From contig DILD01000053.1 in NCBI GenBank assembly GCA_002424845.1, positions 1 to 29,558 on the forward strand: a stretch of 29,558 nucleotides of DNA. Direction: 5' to 3'. The notes under the pieces are model-generated. The model ran no database searches, had not been told where the DNA came from, and worked only from the letters and a program-made list of their open reading frames with translations. Source of the DNA: Thiobacillus denitrificans. GTDB taxonomy: Bacteria; Pseudomonadota; Gammaproteobacteria; Burkholderiales; Thiobacillaceae. The position numbers and the translations under genes are program-made. Below are positions 15,934 through 23,753 of the stretch, one piece after another. Every line of letters starts with the position of its first letter. Position 1 is the first letter of the stretch.

Positions 15934-15953
15934 CTACTCAATATTTTGCACCT
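15934..15953 (-). other. Attachment site on the yicC side (element-supplied yicC 3' end)
   Basis: On the minus strand these bases read AGGTGCAAAATATTGAGTAG, the codons now ending yicC. The core AGGTGCAAAA (15944-15953) matches the gmk-side copy exactly. The last three codons and stop differ only at third positions (aat-att-gag-tag against aac-atc-gaa-taa). Selection for an intact YicC terminus on the element's copy is the simplest explanation. Confidence 0.8.
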
Positions 15954-16800
15954 GCTCGCGCATCTGCTCGATCAGAACCTTGAGCTCGAGCGAAACGCGC
16001 GAGGTTTCCACTGCTACCGATTTCGCGCCCAGCGTATTGGCTTCGCGGTGCAGTTCCTGCATCAGGAAATCGAGTCGTTTGCCGACGGCACCGGGCTGGT
16101 TCAGGACGCGGCGTACTTCGGCAAAGTGGGTGGACAGACGGGCCAGCTCTTCGTCGATATCGGTTTTTTGCGCCGCCAGCGCAATTTCCTGTGCCAAGCG
16201 TTCATGTCCGGCCTCGCCCAGCGCGTCGCGAAGTCGCTCGGTCAGCTTGTCACGCTGGGCGGTGGCCAGCTTGGGCAGAAGGGGGTGTAGGCTGGCCACC
16301 TGTGCTTCGCAGCCTGCCAGTCGGTCCAGAATGTGTTGTTTTAGCCGAGTGCCCTCGCGCAGCCGAGTGTCCACCAGATCGCCAAGCGTATCGCGCACCC
16401 CTGCCAGCGTGGCCTCGTTCAGGGTATCCTGTGACAGTGTCGCGGTTTGCATTGCGCCGGGCCAGCGCAGAATCTCGTTGACCGAGAGTGGGGCACTGCC
16501 CGGCAGGCGCTGCAGTACGTCGGTTTGCCAATTTGCCAGGCGCTCAAGGGTAGCCGGGTTCAGTCCGTTATCGAGCGAGGCTGCGGGCAGGATGGTCAGG
16601 CTGATGCGACACTCCAGCTTTCCGCGCGCGAGGCGTTGGTTGATCAGCTCGCGGATTTGCGGTTCCAGCGAGCGAAACTCGTCGGCAAGGCGGAAGTGCA
16701 GTTCAAGATAGCGTTGATTGACGCTGCGCAGGTCGATGTTGACGCTGGCGTGGTCAATATTGAAGCTGTGGGCGGCAAACCCGGTCATGCTGGCGGTCAT
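15934..16800 (-). CDS. yicC: YicC family endoribonuclease
   Basis: YicC proteins are widespread endoribonucleases implicated in small-RNA and mRNA turnover. The 288-aa product begins MTASMTGFAAHS, close to the family's usual MxxSMTGFA; the frame is open further upstream to 16884 but that extension is not conserved in style. Other family segments are DLRSVNQRYLELHFRLADEF (~25-45), RGKLECRI and the C-terminal VAVETSRVSLELKVLIEQMREQVQNIE. The final codons are supplied by the integrated element but keep the amino-acid sequence. The kinase gene at 16904 is divergent. Confidence 0.94.
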   Translation of the reverse strand: MTASMTGFAAHSFNIDHASVNIDLRSVNQRYLELHFRLADEFRSLEPQIRELINQRLARGKLECRISLTILPAASLDNGLNPATLERLANWQTDVLQRLPGSAPLSVNEILRWPGAMQTATLSQDTLNEATLAGVRDTLGDLVDTRLREGTRLKQHILDRLAGCEAQVASLHPLLPKLATAQRDKLTERLRDALGEAGHERLAQEIALAAQKTDIDEELARLSTHFAEVRRVLNQPGAVGKRLDFLMQELHREANTLGAKSVAVETSRVSLELKVLIEQMREQVQNIE

Positions 16801-16903
16801 GGGCGGTATTGGATAGGGTTTAAAGTGGTGGATGGCCGGTACGGAAGCGGGACAGAATCTTCGGGTTGGCCAATTAACAGGCAAAGATAATAGACGTTCG
16901 ACT

Positions 16904-17848
16904 ATGGCGACTCAACCTAACCAGGCGCTGCCCAATGGCTACCGGCTGAATGAATACACCATTGTGCGCAAGATCGGCGGTGGCGGCTTTAGTGTGGTCT
17001 ATCTGGCGCGCACCGACGACAACCAGTCGGTTGCGATCAAGGAATACATGCCGGGCATGCTGGTGCTGCGTACCCAGGGCTCGGTCATCGTCCAGGCCAG
17101 TTCGGACGAGAACAACAATATATTTCGCCACGGCATGAAGTGTTTTTTCGAGGAAGGCCGTGCGCTCGCTCGTATTGATCATCCCAATGTCATCCGTGTG
17201 ACAAACTTTTTCCGCGCCAATGAAACCGTCTACATGGTCATGCGCTTCGAGCGCGGCAAGACCCTGCAGCAGCACATTCAGGCCAATCGCGGAACCATCC
17301 ATGAAAGTTTCATCCGGCGGGTATTCGCCCAGTTGCTGAACGGTTTGCGCGAGGTGCACACGCACAAGCTGTTGCATCTCGATATCAAGCCTTCCAATCT
17401 GTATATCCGCCAGGACGGCACGCCGGTGCTGATCGATTTTGGTGCCGCACGCCAAACGCTGACCCAGGAGGAAACCAAGCTTCAACCCATGTACACTCCG
17501 GGCTTTGCTGCACCGGAGCAGTATCATAACCGTGAGCGTTTGGGGCCCTGGACAGACGTTTATAGCGTGGGCGCCAGCATGTATGCGTGCCTTGCCGGCT
17601 CGGCACCGCCCGCCGCAGATGAACGACTGGTCAACGACAAACTGATTCCAGTGGCCAAGCAATGGCATGGCCGCTACTCGGATCAGTTACTGCAAATCAT
17701 CGACCAGTGCCTCAAGCTCAACTACATGGAACGCCCGCAGAGCATTTTCAGCCTGCAAAAAGTGTTGATGGACCAGACTGCGATGGCTCCGCCTCGCCCA
17801 TCGATTCTGACCACGATCAAGCGCTCCCTCACCAAAGAACTGTTTTAA
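16904..17848 (+). CDS. Cytoplasmic Hanks-type Ser/Thr protein kinase
   Basis: The 314-aa protein is a single kinase domain with no transmembrane segment. Visible motifs: glycine loop IGGGGFSVVYLA (~24-35), the ATP-anchoring Lys in VAIKEY (K46), a Glu in the alphaC region (FFEEGRALARIDHPNV), the catalytic loop HLDIKPSN (158-165, with Leu in place of the usual Arg), DFGAA (178-182) and FAAPEQY (201-207). All catalytic residues are kept; HLD rather than HRD means it is not an RD-type kinase. Start ATG 16904 is chosen although the frame is open from 16832. The PP2C gene follows nine bases after the stop, an opposing kinase/phosphatase pair. Confidence 0.93.
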   Translation: MATQPNQALPNGYRLNEYTIVRKIGGGGFSVVYLARTDDNQSVAIKEYMPGMLVLRTQGSVIVQASSDENNNIFRHGMKCFFEEGRALARIDHPNVIRVTNFFRANETVYMVMRFERGKTLQQHIQANRGTIHESFIRRVFAQLLNGLREVHTHKLLHLDIKPSNLYIRQDGTPVLIDFGAARQTLTQEETKLQPMYTPGFAAPEQYHNRERLGPWTDVYSVGASMYACLAGSAPPAADERLVNDKLIPVAKQWHGRYSDQLLQIIDQCLKLNYMERPQSIFSLQKVLMDQTAMAPPRPSILTTIKRSLTKELF

Positions 17849-17857
17849 CGTATCGTC

Positions 17858-18766
17858 ATGAAATTCACTATTTATCAGGCATCGCGACAGGGTGGCCGCA
17901 AGGATAACCAGGACAGGGTTGCCTATTCATATAGCCGGGAAGCATTGCTGTTGGTCGTGGCGGACGGCATGGGCGGGCACATGCACGGCGAAATTGCCGC
18001 GCAGATTGCGGTGCAGACATTGACCGAGCAGTTTGAGGAAATGGCCAGACCGCGTCTGGATGACCCCAAGGCCTTCCTGACGGATGCGACCAAACGTGCT
18101 CATTTCGCCATCAACGATTACGCCGTCGAGCGGGATTTGCTGGAAATTCCCCACACCACCATCGTTGCGGCCATCGTGCAGGACAGCATAGCCCACTGGA
18201 TCCATGTGGGTGACTCCAGGCTTTATCTGTTCAGCGACGGCAGCTTGATCGCTCGCACCGAGGATCACACGATCGTCGCGCATCTGGTGCGGACGGGCGT
18301 CATTCGTGAAGAGGAAGCCCCTCATCATCCCGAGCGCAACAAGGTCTCAAACTGCCTGGGCGGCCATATCCCGCCGCAGGTGGATTGCGGTGCGCCGATC
18401 CCGTTGCACGACGCAGACACCATGCTGCTGTGCACCGATGGCATTTGGGGCGTGATCAGCATTCCCGAAGTGGCTGCGTTGCTGAATGCCTACACCCTGG
18501 AAGACGCGGTGAGACACCTGATGGATCATGCCGAATTTCGCGGTGGCGAACATGGCGACAACCTCAGTCTGGTTGCCATGACCTGGGGTGAGGCGCGCAT
18601 TCCGAGTCGGGATTCCATTTCCACCCTGGCTTTGCCGGAGGGCGGGTTCACGACCCAGATCAACGCGATGCGTCCATTACCCGGCGTCTCAACCGTTTCC
18701 GAGGATGAAATCGAACGCGCCATCGCGGAAATTCAGCAGGCCATCCGTAAAATTCCGCTTAAGTGA
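17858..18766 (+). CDS. PP2C-type Ser/Thr protein phosphatase
   Basis: PP2C (PPM) phosphatases are Mn/Mg-dependent and remove phosphate from Ser/Thr. The 302-aa product shows the family blocks in order: GGRKDNQDR (~12-20), VVADGMGGHMHGE with the metal-binding Asp36, a central VGDSRLYLFSDG, LCTDGIWGVI and the C-terminal GEHGDNLSLVAM whose Asp binds metal. It is cytosolic, with a non-conserved C-terminal tail of ~60 residues (from RIPSRDSIST). It directly follows the kinase gene and probably reverses its phosphorylation. Confidence 0.95.
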   Translation: MKFTIYQASRQGGRKDNQDRVAYSYSREALLLVVADGMGGHMHGEIAAQIAVQTLTEQFEEMARPRLDDPKAFLTDATKRAHFAINDYAVERDLLEIPHTTIVAAIVQDSIAHWIHVGDSRLYLFSDGSLIARTEDHTIVAHLVRTGVIREEEAPHHPERNKVSNCLGGHIPPQVDCGAPIPLHDADTMLLCTDGIWGVISIPEVAALLNAYTLEDAVRHLMDHAEFRGGEHGDNLSLVAMTWGEARIPSRDSISTLALPEGGFTTQINAMRPLPGVSTVSEDEIERAIAEIQQAIRKIPLK

Positions 18767-18835
18767 CTTGGGGGACGCCTCCGCGGTGGCCGCTGTGCGC
18801 GGTAAAATCTCGGTTTACGTTTTGAGCGGTCTGCC

Positions 18836-19576
18836 ATGTCCAATCCGATTGTCCGCCCCAGCGGCCGCGTTGCCGATGCGCTACGCACGCTGAGTTTTAC
18901 GCGCCAGTTCACCAAGCACGCCGAAGGCTCGGTCCTTGTGGCCATGGGCGACACCCATGTGCTGTGCACGGCCAGCGTGCTCGATAAAATTCCGCCGCAC
19001 AAGAAAGGCAGCGGTGAAGGTTGGGTGACCGCCGAATACGGCATGTTGCCGCGCTCCACGCATACCCGCAGCGACCGCGAAGCCGCACGTGGCAAGCAAT
19101 CCGGGCGCACCCAGGAAATCCAGCGCCTGATCGGCCGCAGCCTGCGCGCCGTGGTCGACCTAAGGATACTTGGCGAACGCACCCTGCACATCGACTGCGA
19201 CGTGCTGCAGGCCGATGGCGGCACCCGCTGCGCCAGCATCTGCGGTGCTTATGTCGCGGTGTCTGATGCCATCAGTTGGCTGGTGCGAGAGGGCAAACTC
19301 GTCGAAACTCCGCTCACCGACAGCATTGCTGCGGTTTCGGTCGGCGTGTATCGGGGACAGCCCGTACTCGATCTCGACTACACCGAGGACTCGGACTGCG
19401 ACACCGACATGAATGTGGTGATGACCGGCAGCGGTGGCATCGTCGAAGTGCAGGGCACTGCCGAAGGCGCACCGTTTTCGCGTGCCACTCTCGAAGCGCT
19501 GCTCGATCTCGCCACTGCCGGCATCGCGCAGATCAGTGTCGCGCAGCAGGCCGCGCTGAAAGCCGCCAGGAAATAA
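18836..19576 (+). CDS. rph: Ribonuclease PH
   Basis: RNase PH is a phosphorolytic 3'-to-5' exonuclease that trims tRNA 3' ends. The 246-aa protein has MSNPIVRPSGRVADALR (R-P-x-G-R motif), SVLVAMGDTHVLCTASV, GWVTAEYGMLPRSTH, the EIQRLIGRSLRAVVDL core and QADGGTRCASICGAYVA, which form the phosphate and RNA sites. Length is close to the usual ~238. It is followed 15 bases later by rdgB, a conserved pair. Confidence 0.97.
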   Translation: MSNPIVRPSGRVADALRTLSFTRQFTKHAEGSVLVAMGDTHVLCTASVLDKIPPHKKGSGEGWVTAEYGMLPRSTHTRSDREAARGKQSGRTQEIQRLIGRSLRAVVDLRILGERTLHIDCDVLQADGGTRCASICGAYVAVSDAISWLVREGKLVETPLTDSIAAVSVGVYRGQPVLDLDYTEDSDCDTDMNVVMTGSGGIVEVQGTAEGAPFSRATLEALLDLATAGIAQISVAQQAALKAARK

Positions 19577-19591
19577 AGGGATAGCGCCACC

Positions 19592-20182
19592 ATGAACAAA
19601 ATCGTCATCGCCTCGGGCAACGCCGGCAAGTTGCGTGAAATCGCACGCATCCTCGAACCGCTCGACATGCTTGCCGCACCGCAATCCGATTTCGGCGTGC
19701 CGGAGTGTCCCGAGCCGCATGTCACCTTTGTCGAGAACTGTCTGGCCAAGGCACGTCACGCCAGCGCGCACACCGGCCTGCCGGCGCTGGCCGACGATTC
19801 CGGCATTTGCGTCGAGGCCTTGAACGGCGCGCCCGGCGTGTATTCGGCACGCTATGCCGGCGAACCGAAATCCGACCAGCGCAACAACGAAAAACTCATC
19901 GCCGCCCTGCAGGGGCAACCCAATCGTCGTGCGCATTACTACTGCGTGATGGTGCTGGTGCGCTATGCCGACGATCCCGAGCCGCTGATTGCAGAAGGCC
20001 GCTGGCACGGCGAAATCATAGACACTCCACGCGGCGAGCGCGGCTTTGGCTACGACCCGTATTTTTTCGTTCCCGCATTCGGCAAGACCGGCGCGGAACT
20101 CGGCGAAGACGAGAAGAATGCGGTTTCCCACCGCGGCCAGGCCTTGCGCGAACTGGCCGACAAGCTGAAGCGGCTTGGCTGA
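19592..20182 (+). CDS. rdgB: XTP/dITP pyrophosphatase (non-canonical purine NTPase)
   Basis: RdgB hydrolyses XTP, ITP and dITP to monophosphates, keeping deaminated purines out of nucleic acids. The 196-aa product carries IVIASGNAGKLREI (~4-17), FVENCLAKARHA, LPALADDSGICVEAL (~65-79), GVYSARYAG and GFGYDPYFFVP (~148-158), all hallmarks of the Ham1/RdgB family. It overlaps the hemW start by eight bases. Confidence 0.97.
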   Translation: MNKIVIASGNAGKLREIARILEPLDMLAAPQSDFGVPECPEPHVTFVENCLAKARHASAHTGLPALADDSGICVEALNGAPGVYSARYAGEPKSDQRNNEKLIAALQGQPNRRAHYYCVMVLVRYADDPEPLIAEGRWHGEIIDTPRGERGFGYDPYFFVPAFGKTGAELGEDEKNAVSHRGQALRELADKLKRLG

Positions 20183-21365
20183 ATCCGTCATACATTTCGC
20201 CAACGGCGGCCTGAAAACCCCGCCGCCGCTGTCGCTCTACATCCATCTACCGTGGTGCGTGAGGAAGTGCCCGTACTGCGACTTCAATTCGCATGCCGCG
20301 CAGGACATCCCCGAAGCCGCCTACATTGACGCGCTGCTGCTCGACCTGGAATGCGCGCTGCCCGATATCTGGGGGCGCAAGATTCAAACCGTGTTCTTCG
20401 GGGGCGGTACTCCCAGCCTGTTCTCGGCAGAGGGGATCGACCGCATCCTCACCGGCGTACGCACGCTGACTCAATTGACTCCCGGCGCGGAAATCACGCT
20501 CGAAGCCAACCCCGGCACGGTGGAGGCCGCCAAATTCAAAGGCTTTCGTGAAGCGGGCATTACCCGGATTTCGTTGGGCGTCCAGAGTTTCAACCCGCGC
20601 CACCTGCAGGCGCTGGGGCGCATCCACGACGACAGCGAGGCGCGCCGTGCGGCCGAACTTGCCGCCACCCATTTCGACACCTTCAATCTCGACCTGATGT
20701 ATGCCCTGCCGGGCCAAACACTGGCCGAGGCGCTGTCCGACATCGACATTGCGCTGGGTTTCCAGCCGCCGCATCTGTCGGCCTACCATCTCACGCTCGA
20801 ACCCAACACTGCGTTCGGCCACACCGCGCCGCCCAAGCTGCCGGACGAGGATCTGGCGGCCGACATGCAGCAGGCGATCGAGGCGCGGCTGACGCAAGCC
20901 GGCATGCAGCACTACGAAACTTCTGCCTACGCGCGGCCGCATCATGCCAGCCGCCACAACCTCAACTACTGGCAGTTCGGCGACTACCTCGGTATCGGTG
21001 CGGGCGCGCATGCCAAGCTCAGTTTCCACGACCGCATCGTCCGCCAGATGCGCGTGAAGCATCCCCTGCAATACATGGATGCCGTGAAAGCGGGTGCTCA
21101 CATTGTCGACGCCCGCACCCTCACGCGCGCCGATTTGCCGTTCGAGTTCATGATGAATGCCCTGCGCCTCAACGACGGCGTGCCGGCTGCACTGTTCGGG
21201 GAGCGCACCGGCCTGTCGCTGGTGGTTTGCGCTGCGGCGCTCGAGCTGGCGCGCGGCCGCGGTCTGCTGGAACGCGATGCCCTTCGCCTGAAACCCACGC
21301 AGCGCGGGCAGCATTTCCTGAACGATCTGCTGGCCTTGTTTCTGGCGGATGAACACGTGGCATGA
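20175..21365 (+). CDS. hemW: HemW-type radical SAM protein (HemN-like)
   Basis: HemW is a radical-SAM protein related to coproporphyrinogen III oxidase; in E. coli it acts as a heme chaperone rather than as the oxidase. The 396-aa product has the SAM motif CVRKCPYC (CxxxCxxC, residues ~28-35), VFFGGGTPSLF, ITLEANPGTVE, RISLGVQSFN and HYETSAYARP...HNLNYW further on. The start is TTG 20175, which overlaps the rdgB stop; no ATG precedes the conserved LYIHLPWC. A four-base overlap (ATGA) couples its stop to the next gene. Confidence 0.94.
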   Translation: MAESVIHFANGGLKTPPPLSLYIHLPWCVRKCPYCDFNSHAAQDIPEAAYIDALLLDLECALPDIWGRKIQTVFFGGGTPSLFSAEGIDRILTGVRTLTQLTPGAEITLEANPGTVEAAKFKGFREAGITRISLGVQSFNPRHLQALGRIHDDSEARRAAELAATHFDTFNLDLMYALPGQTLAEALSDIDIALGFQPPHLSAYHLTLEPNTAFGHTAPPKLPDEDLAADMQQAIEARLTQAGMQHYETSAYARPHHASRHNLNYWQFGDYLGIGAGAHAKLSFHDRIVRQMRVKHPLQYMDAVKAGAHIVDARTLTRADLPFEFMMNALRLNDGVPAALFGERTGLSLVVCAAALELARGRGLLERDALRLKPTQRGQHFLNDLLALFLADEHVA

Positions 21366-22681
21366 AAGCTGAACGGGTTCCTTCGCATGCCCCGGCCGGC
21401 CTGCCGCCCGTCACGCTGGCCTGGCTGACCTGGGGCCTGCTCGCCAGCCTTTATTTTATTGGCTATTTCCAGCGTGTCGCCCCGGCAGTCATGGTTGATG
21501 AGTTGATGCGCGACTTCAGCATCGCCGCCACCATGCTCGGCAATCTCTCCGCTGTCTATTTCTATACCTATGCCGCCATGCAGGTCCCCAGCGGCCTGCT
21601 GGCCGATGCCGTCGGTCCGCGTCGCACCGGTACCCTGGCTGCCCTCGTCGCGGTTGCCGGAATCGTTCTGTTCGCTCAGGCCGACAGCCTGTGGATGGCT
21701 ACGCTGGGGCGCGGCCTGGTCGGCGCTTCGGTTGCCGTTGCCTTCGTCGCCTGCATGAAGCTCGCCGGTCACTGGTTTCCAGCCAATCGTTTTGCCACGG
21801 TAACCGGGGTTTCCCTGCTGATCGGCAATCTCGGCGGCGTGCTGGCAGGGGTCCCGCTATCCGAAGCCGTGGCCAGCTTTGGCTGGCGCGCGGCCATGCT
21901 GGCCAGTGCAGGAGCAACCTTGCTGCTTGCCGCATGCGTCTGGTGGTGGGTGCGTGACGACCCCGGCGAGCGCGGCTACGCCAGCCACGCTCATCCGGAA
22001 GCGCTTGCCAACACCGTCATGTCACCCTGGAGCAGCCTGAAGCTGGTCGTCTCCGAGCGAGACACCTGGATGCTGTTTTTGGCTGGCGGCCTGATTGCCG
22101 CACCTGTTCTCACTTTCGCAGGTCTATGGGGCGTGCCCTATCTCGTTCAGGTGCAGGGCCTGGGGCGCAGCCATGCTGCGATTTACACCACCGTCATGCT
22201 GCTCGGCTTCGCCATTGGCGGTCCCCTGCTGGGTGCGCTGTCGGACCGAATGGGCCGGCGCAAGCTGCCCTACCTAGGGGCGGCGCTGGTCCATGCAGGG
22301 TGCTGGATTCTTTTCCTCTTCGTCGATGGCCTGTCAGCCGTCGCGCTTTACAGCCTGTTCGCCATCATTGGATTTTCCGCCGGGGGCATCATCATCGGCT
22401 TTGCCTTTTCGCGCGAGGCCAATCATCCGGGCGCAGCCGGCACCGTCGGCGGCGTCGTCAACATGGCCGTGCTCGGCTTCGCCGCCATTCAACAAAGCGC
22501 CATAGGCTGGATACTCGATCGCAACTGGCGAGGAGCAGTCGTTGAAGGCGCTCGCATCTACGATGCTGCGGCTTATCACGTCGCCTTCCTCTGGCTGCTT
22601 GTCAGCGCCGCGAGTGCCGTCGTCGCCGTGCTGTTCACCCGCGAAACCTATTGCAGGCTGCGTTTCGATTCGGATGACTGA
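21362..22681 (+). CDS. Major facilitator superfamily transporter
   Basis: The 439-aa protein has about twelve hydrophobic segments in two halves, starting at LAWLTWGLLASLYFIGYFQR. The MFS signature between TM2 and TM3 is present as GLLADAVGPRRTG (~80-92) and the repeat in the second half as GALSDRMGRRKLPY. The N-terminal part (YFQRVAPAVMVDEL) resembles the sugar-phosphate/organic-acid branch of the family, but the substrate cannot be told. It is coupled by four bases to hemW, although no functional link is evident. Confidence 0.9.
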   Translation: MKAERVPSHAPAGLPPVTLAWLTWGLLASLYFIGYFQRVAPAVMVDELMRDFSIAATMLGNLSAVYFYTYAAMQVPSGLLADAVGPRRTGTLAALVAVAGIVLFAQADSLWMATLGRGLVGASVAVAFVACMKLAGHWFPANRFATVTGVSLLIGNLGGVLAGVPLSEAVASFGWRAAMLASAGATLLLAACVWWWVRDDPGERGYASHAHPEALANTVMSPWSSLKLVVSERDTWMLFLAGGLIAAPVLTFAGLWGVPYLVQVQGLGRSHAAIYTTVMLLGFAIGGPLLGALSDRMGRRKLPYLGAALVHAGCWILFLFVDGLSAVALYSLFAIIGFSAGGIIIGFAFSREANHPGAAGTVGGVVNMAVLGFAAIQQSAIGWILDRNWRGAVVEGARIYDAAAYHVAFLWLLVSAASAVVAVLFTRETYCRLRFDSDD

Positions 22682-22749
22682 CGCAGTTCCGGGCTCGGCC
22701 CCGGGACCGGTTTGCGCGCGGACCATTACGTTTGTGCACTCGCCAGGGT

Positions 22750-22777
22750 TTGTCAGGCCGGATGACTAAGATAATGT
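22750..22777 (+). promoter_or_regulatory. Candidate promoter of the moxR operon
   Basis: TTGTCA (22750-22755), a 16-base spacer and TAATGT (22772-22777) lie about 55 bases before the moxR ATG in the 150-base gap after the MFS gene. The -35 is good (5 of 6); the -10 is weak, with GATAAT two bases earlier as an alternative at a short spacing. Confidence 0.35.
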
Positions 22778-22831
22778 AAACCTTGATCAGTTTCTTTGCC
22801 CCCCATCAACGTCCACCATCGGGAAGTACGC

Positions 22832-23752
22832 ATGACGCAAAAGCTTATTCAGCAGACCATTGATCAGGTGTCCCGGATCGTTCTCGGCAAGGACCGGCAA
22901 ATACGTCTTGCGCTGGCCTGTTTGCTGGCGCGCGGCCATTTGCTGATCGAAGATCTGCCGGGCGTGGGCAAAACCACGCTGGCCCATGTGCTGGCAAAGA
23001 CGCTCGGCCTCGATTTTCAGCGTATCCAGTTCACCAGCGATCTGCTGCCGGCGGACATCCTGGGCGTCTCGGTATACGACCGTGACAGCGCAGGTTTCAA
23101 GTTCCATCCCGGCCCGGTCTTCACCCAGATGATTCTCGCCGACGAGATCAACCGTGCAACGCCCAAAGCGCAAAGCGCGCTGCTGGAGGCGATGGAAGAA
23201 CATCAGGTGACGGTGGAAGGTGAAACCCGACCCTTGCCTCACCCCTTCTTTGTCATTGCGACGCAAAACCCGACCTTTCAGATCGGTACGTTTCCACTGC
23301 CGGAGTCGCAACTCGACCGTTTCCTGATGCGCATCGAGCTCGGCTACCCGGACGCCAAGGCGGAACGGGCGTTGCTGCAGGGCAAGGCGCGGCGCGAGTT
23401 GCTGGCAGGCGTACAACCCGCGCTGCAGCCGCAGGAACTCGAAGCCTTGCAACGCAGCGCCAGTGCGGTTTTCGCTTCCGAAGCGCTGCTCGATTACATC
23501 CAGGCGCTGCTGGCCTTTACCCGCCATAGCCCGCGCTACCTCAACGGCCTGTCTCCGCGCGCGGCGCTGGCCTTGCTGCATGCCGCACGGGCCTGGGCGC
23601 TGATCGGGGGGCGCGATGCCGTGCTGCCGGAAGACGTGCAGGCGATCTTGCCGGCGGTAGCGGGGCACCGTTTGCATGGCAGCGGCGAATTCAGCGGCGA
23701 AAGCAGCGCCGCATTGATTGCCCACTTGCTCGCCGCCGTGCCTGTTCCCTGA
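22832..23752 (+). CDS. MoxR family AAA+ ATPase
   Basis: MoxR ATPases act as chaperones for assembling or activating cell-envelope complexes, usually with an adjacent DUF58 protein. The 306-aa product carries Walker A LPGVGKTTLA (~42-51), Walker B ILADEINRA (D104, E105), sensor-type IATQNP and FPLPESQLDRFLM, and a C-terminal lid with SPRAALALLHAARAWA. ATG 22832, preceded by GGGAAG, is chosen over an upstream TTG frame. It leads moxR - DUF58 - tgpA; the DUF58 gene starts two bases after its stop. Confidence 0.95.
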   Translation: MTQKLIQQTIDQVSRIVLGKDRQIRLALACLLARGHLLIEDLPGVGKTTLAHVLAKTLGLDFQRIQFTSDLLPADILGVSVYDRDSAGFKFHPGPVFTQMILADEINRATPKAQSALLEAMEEHQVTVEGETRPLPHPFFVIATQNPTFQIGTFPLPESQLDRFLMRIELGYPDAKAERALLQGKARRELLAGVQPALQPQELEALQRSASAVFASEALLDYIQALLAFTRHSPRYLNGLSPRAALALLHAARAWALIGGRDAVLPEDVQAILPAVAGHRLHGSGEFSGESSAALIAHLLAAVPVP

Positions 23753-23753
23753 G

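Larger units (their letters stand above)
9931..15953. mobile_element. Degenerate integrative element (genomic islet) in the 3' end of yicC
   Basis: The gene pair yicC-gmk is interrupted here by about 6 kb. At the gmk side, 9928-9947 on the minus strand still reads the end of yicC: gtg-caa-aac-atc-gaa-taa (VQNIE-stop). At the yicC side, the gene in use ends gtg-caa-aat-att-gag-tag, the same peptide with different codons. The identical core AGGTGCAAAA occurs at both ends. This is the signature of site-specific integration into a gene 3' end, with the element supplying a replacement tail. A truncated tyrosine-integrase reading frame lies 180 bases inside the yicC end. Integration into yicC by tyrosine recombinases is known for mobilizable islands in Vibrio (MGIVflInd1 type). 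With only an integrase stump present, the element appears immobile on its own. Confidence 0.85.

Noticed and set aside
9931..15953. CRISPR array or insertion sequence within the islet
   Set aside because: No regularly spaced repeats, no transposase and no terminal inverted repeats were seen; the ends fit tyrosine-recombinase attachment sites instead.
19160..20203. Open minus-strand frame of 347 codons opposite rph and rdgB
   Set aside because: It lies antisense to two well-recognised genes in high-GC DNA, where such long shadow frames are expected; its translation has no domain character.
20247..21356. Open minus-strand frame of 369 codons opposite hemW
   Set aside because: It is a shadow of hemW, rich in Arg, Gln and Val with no recognisable motif.
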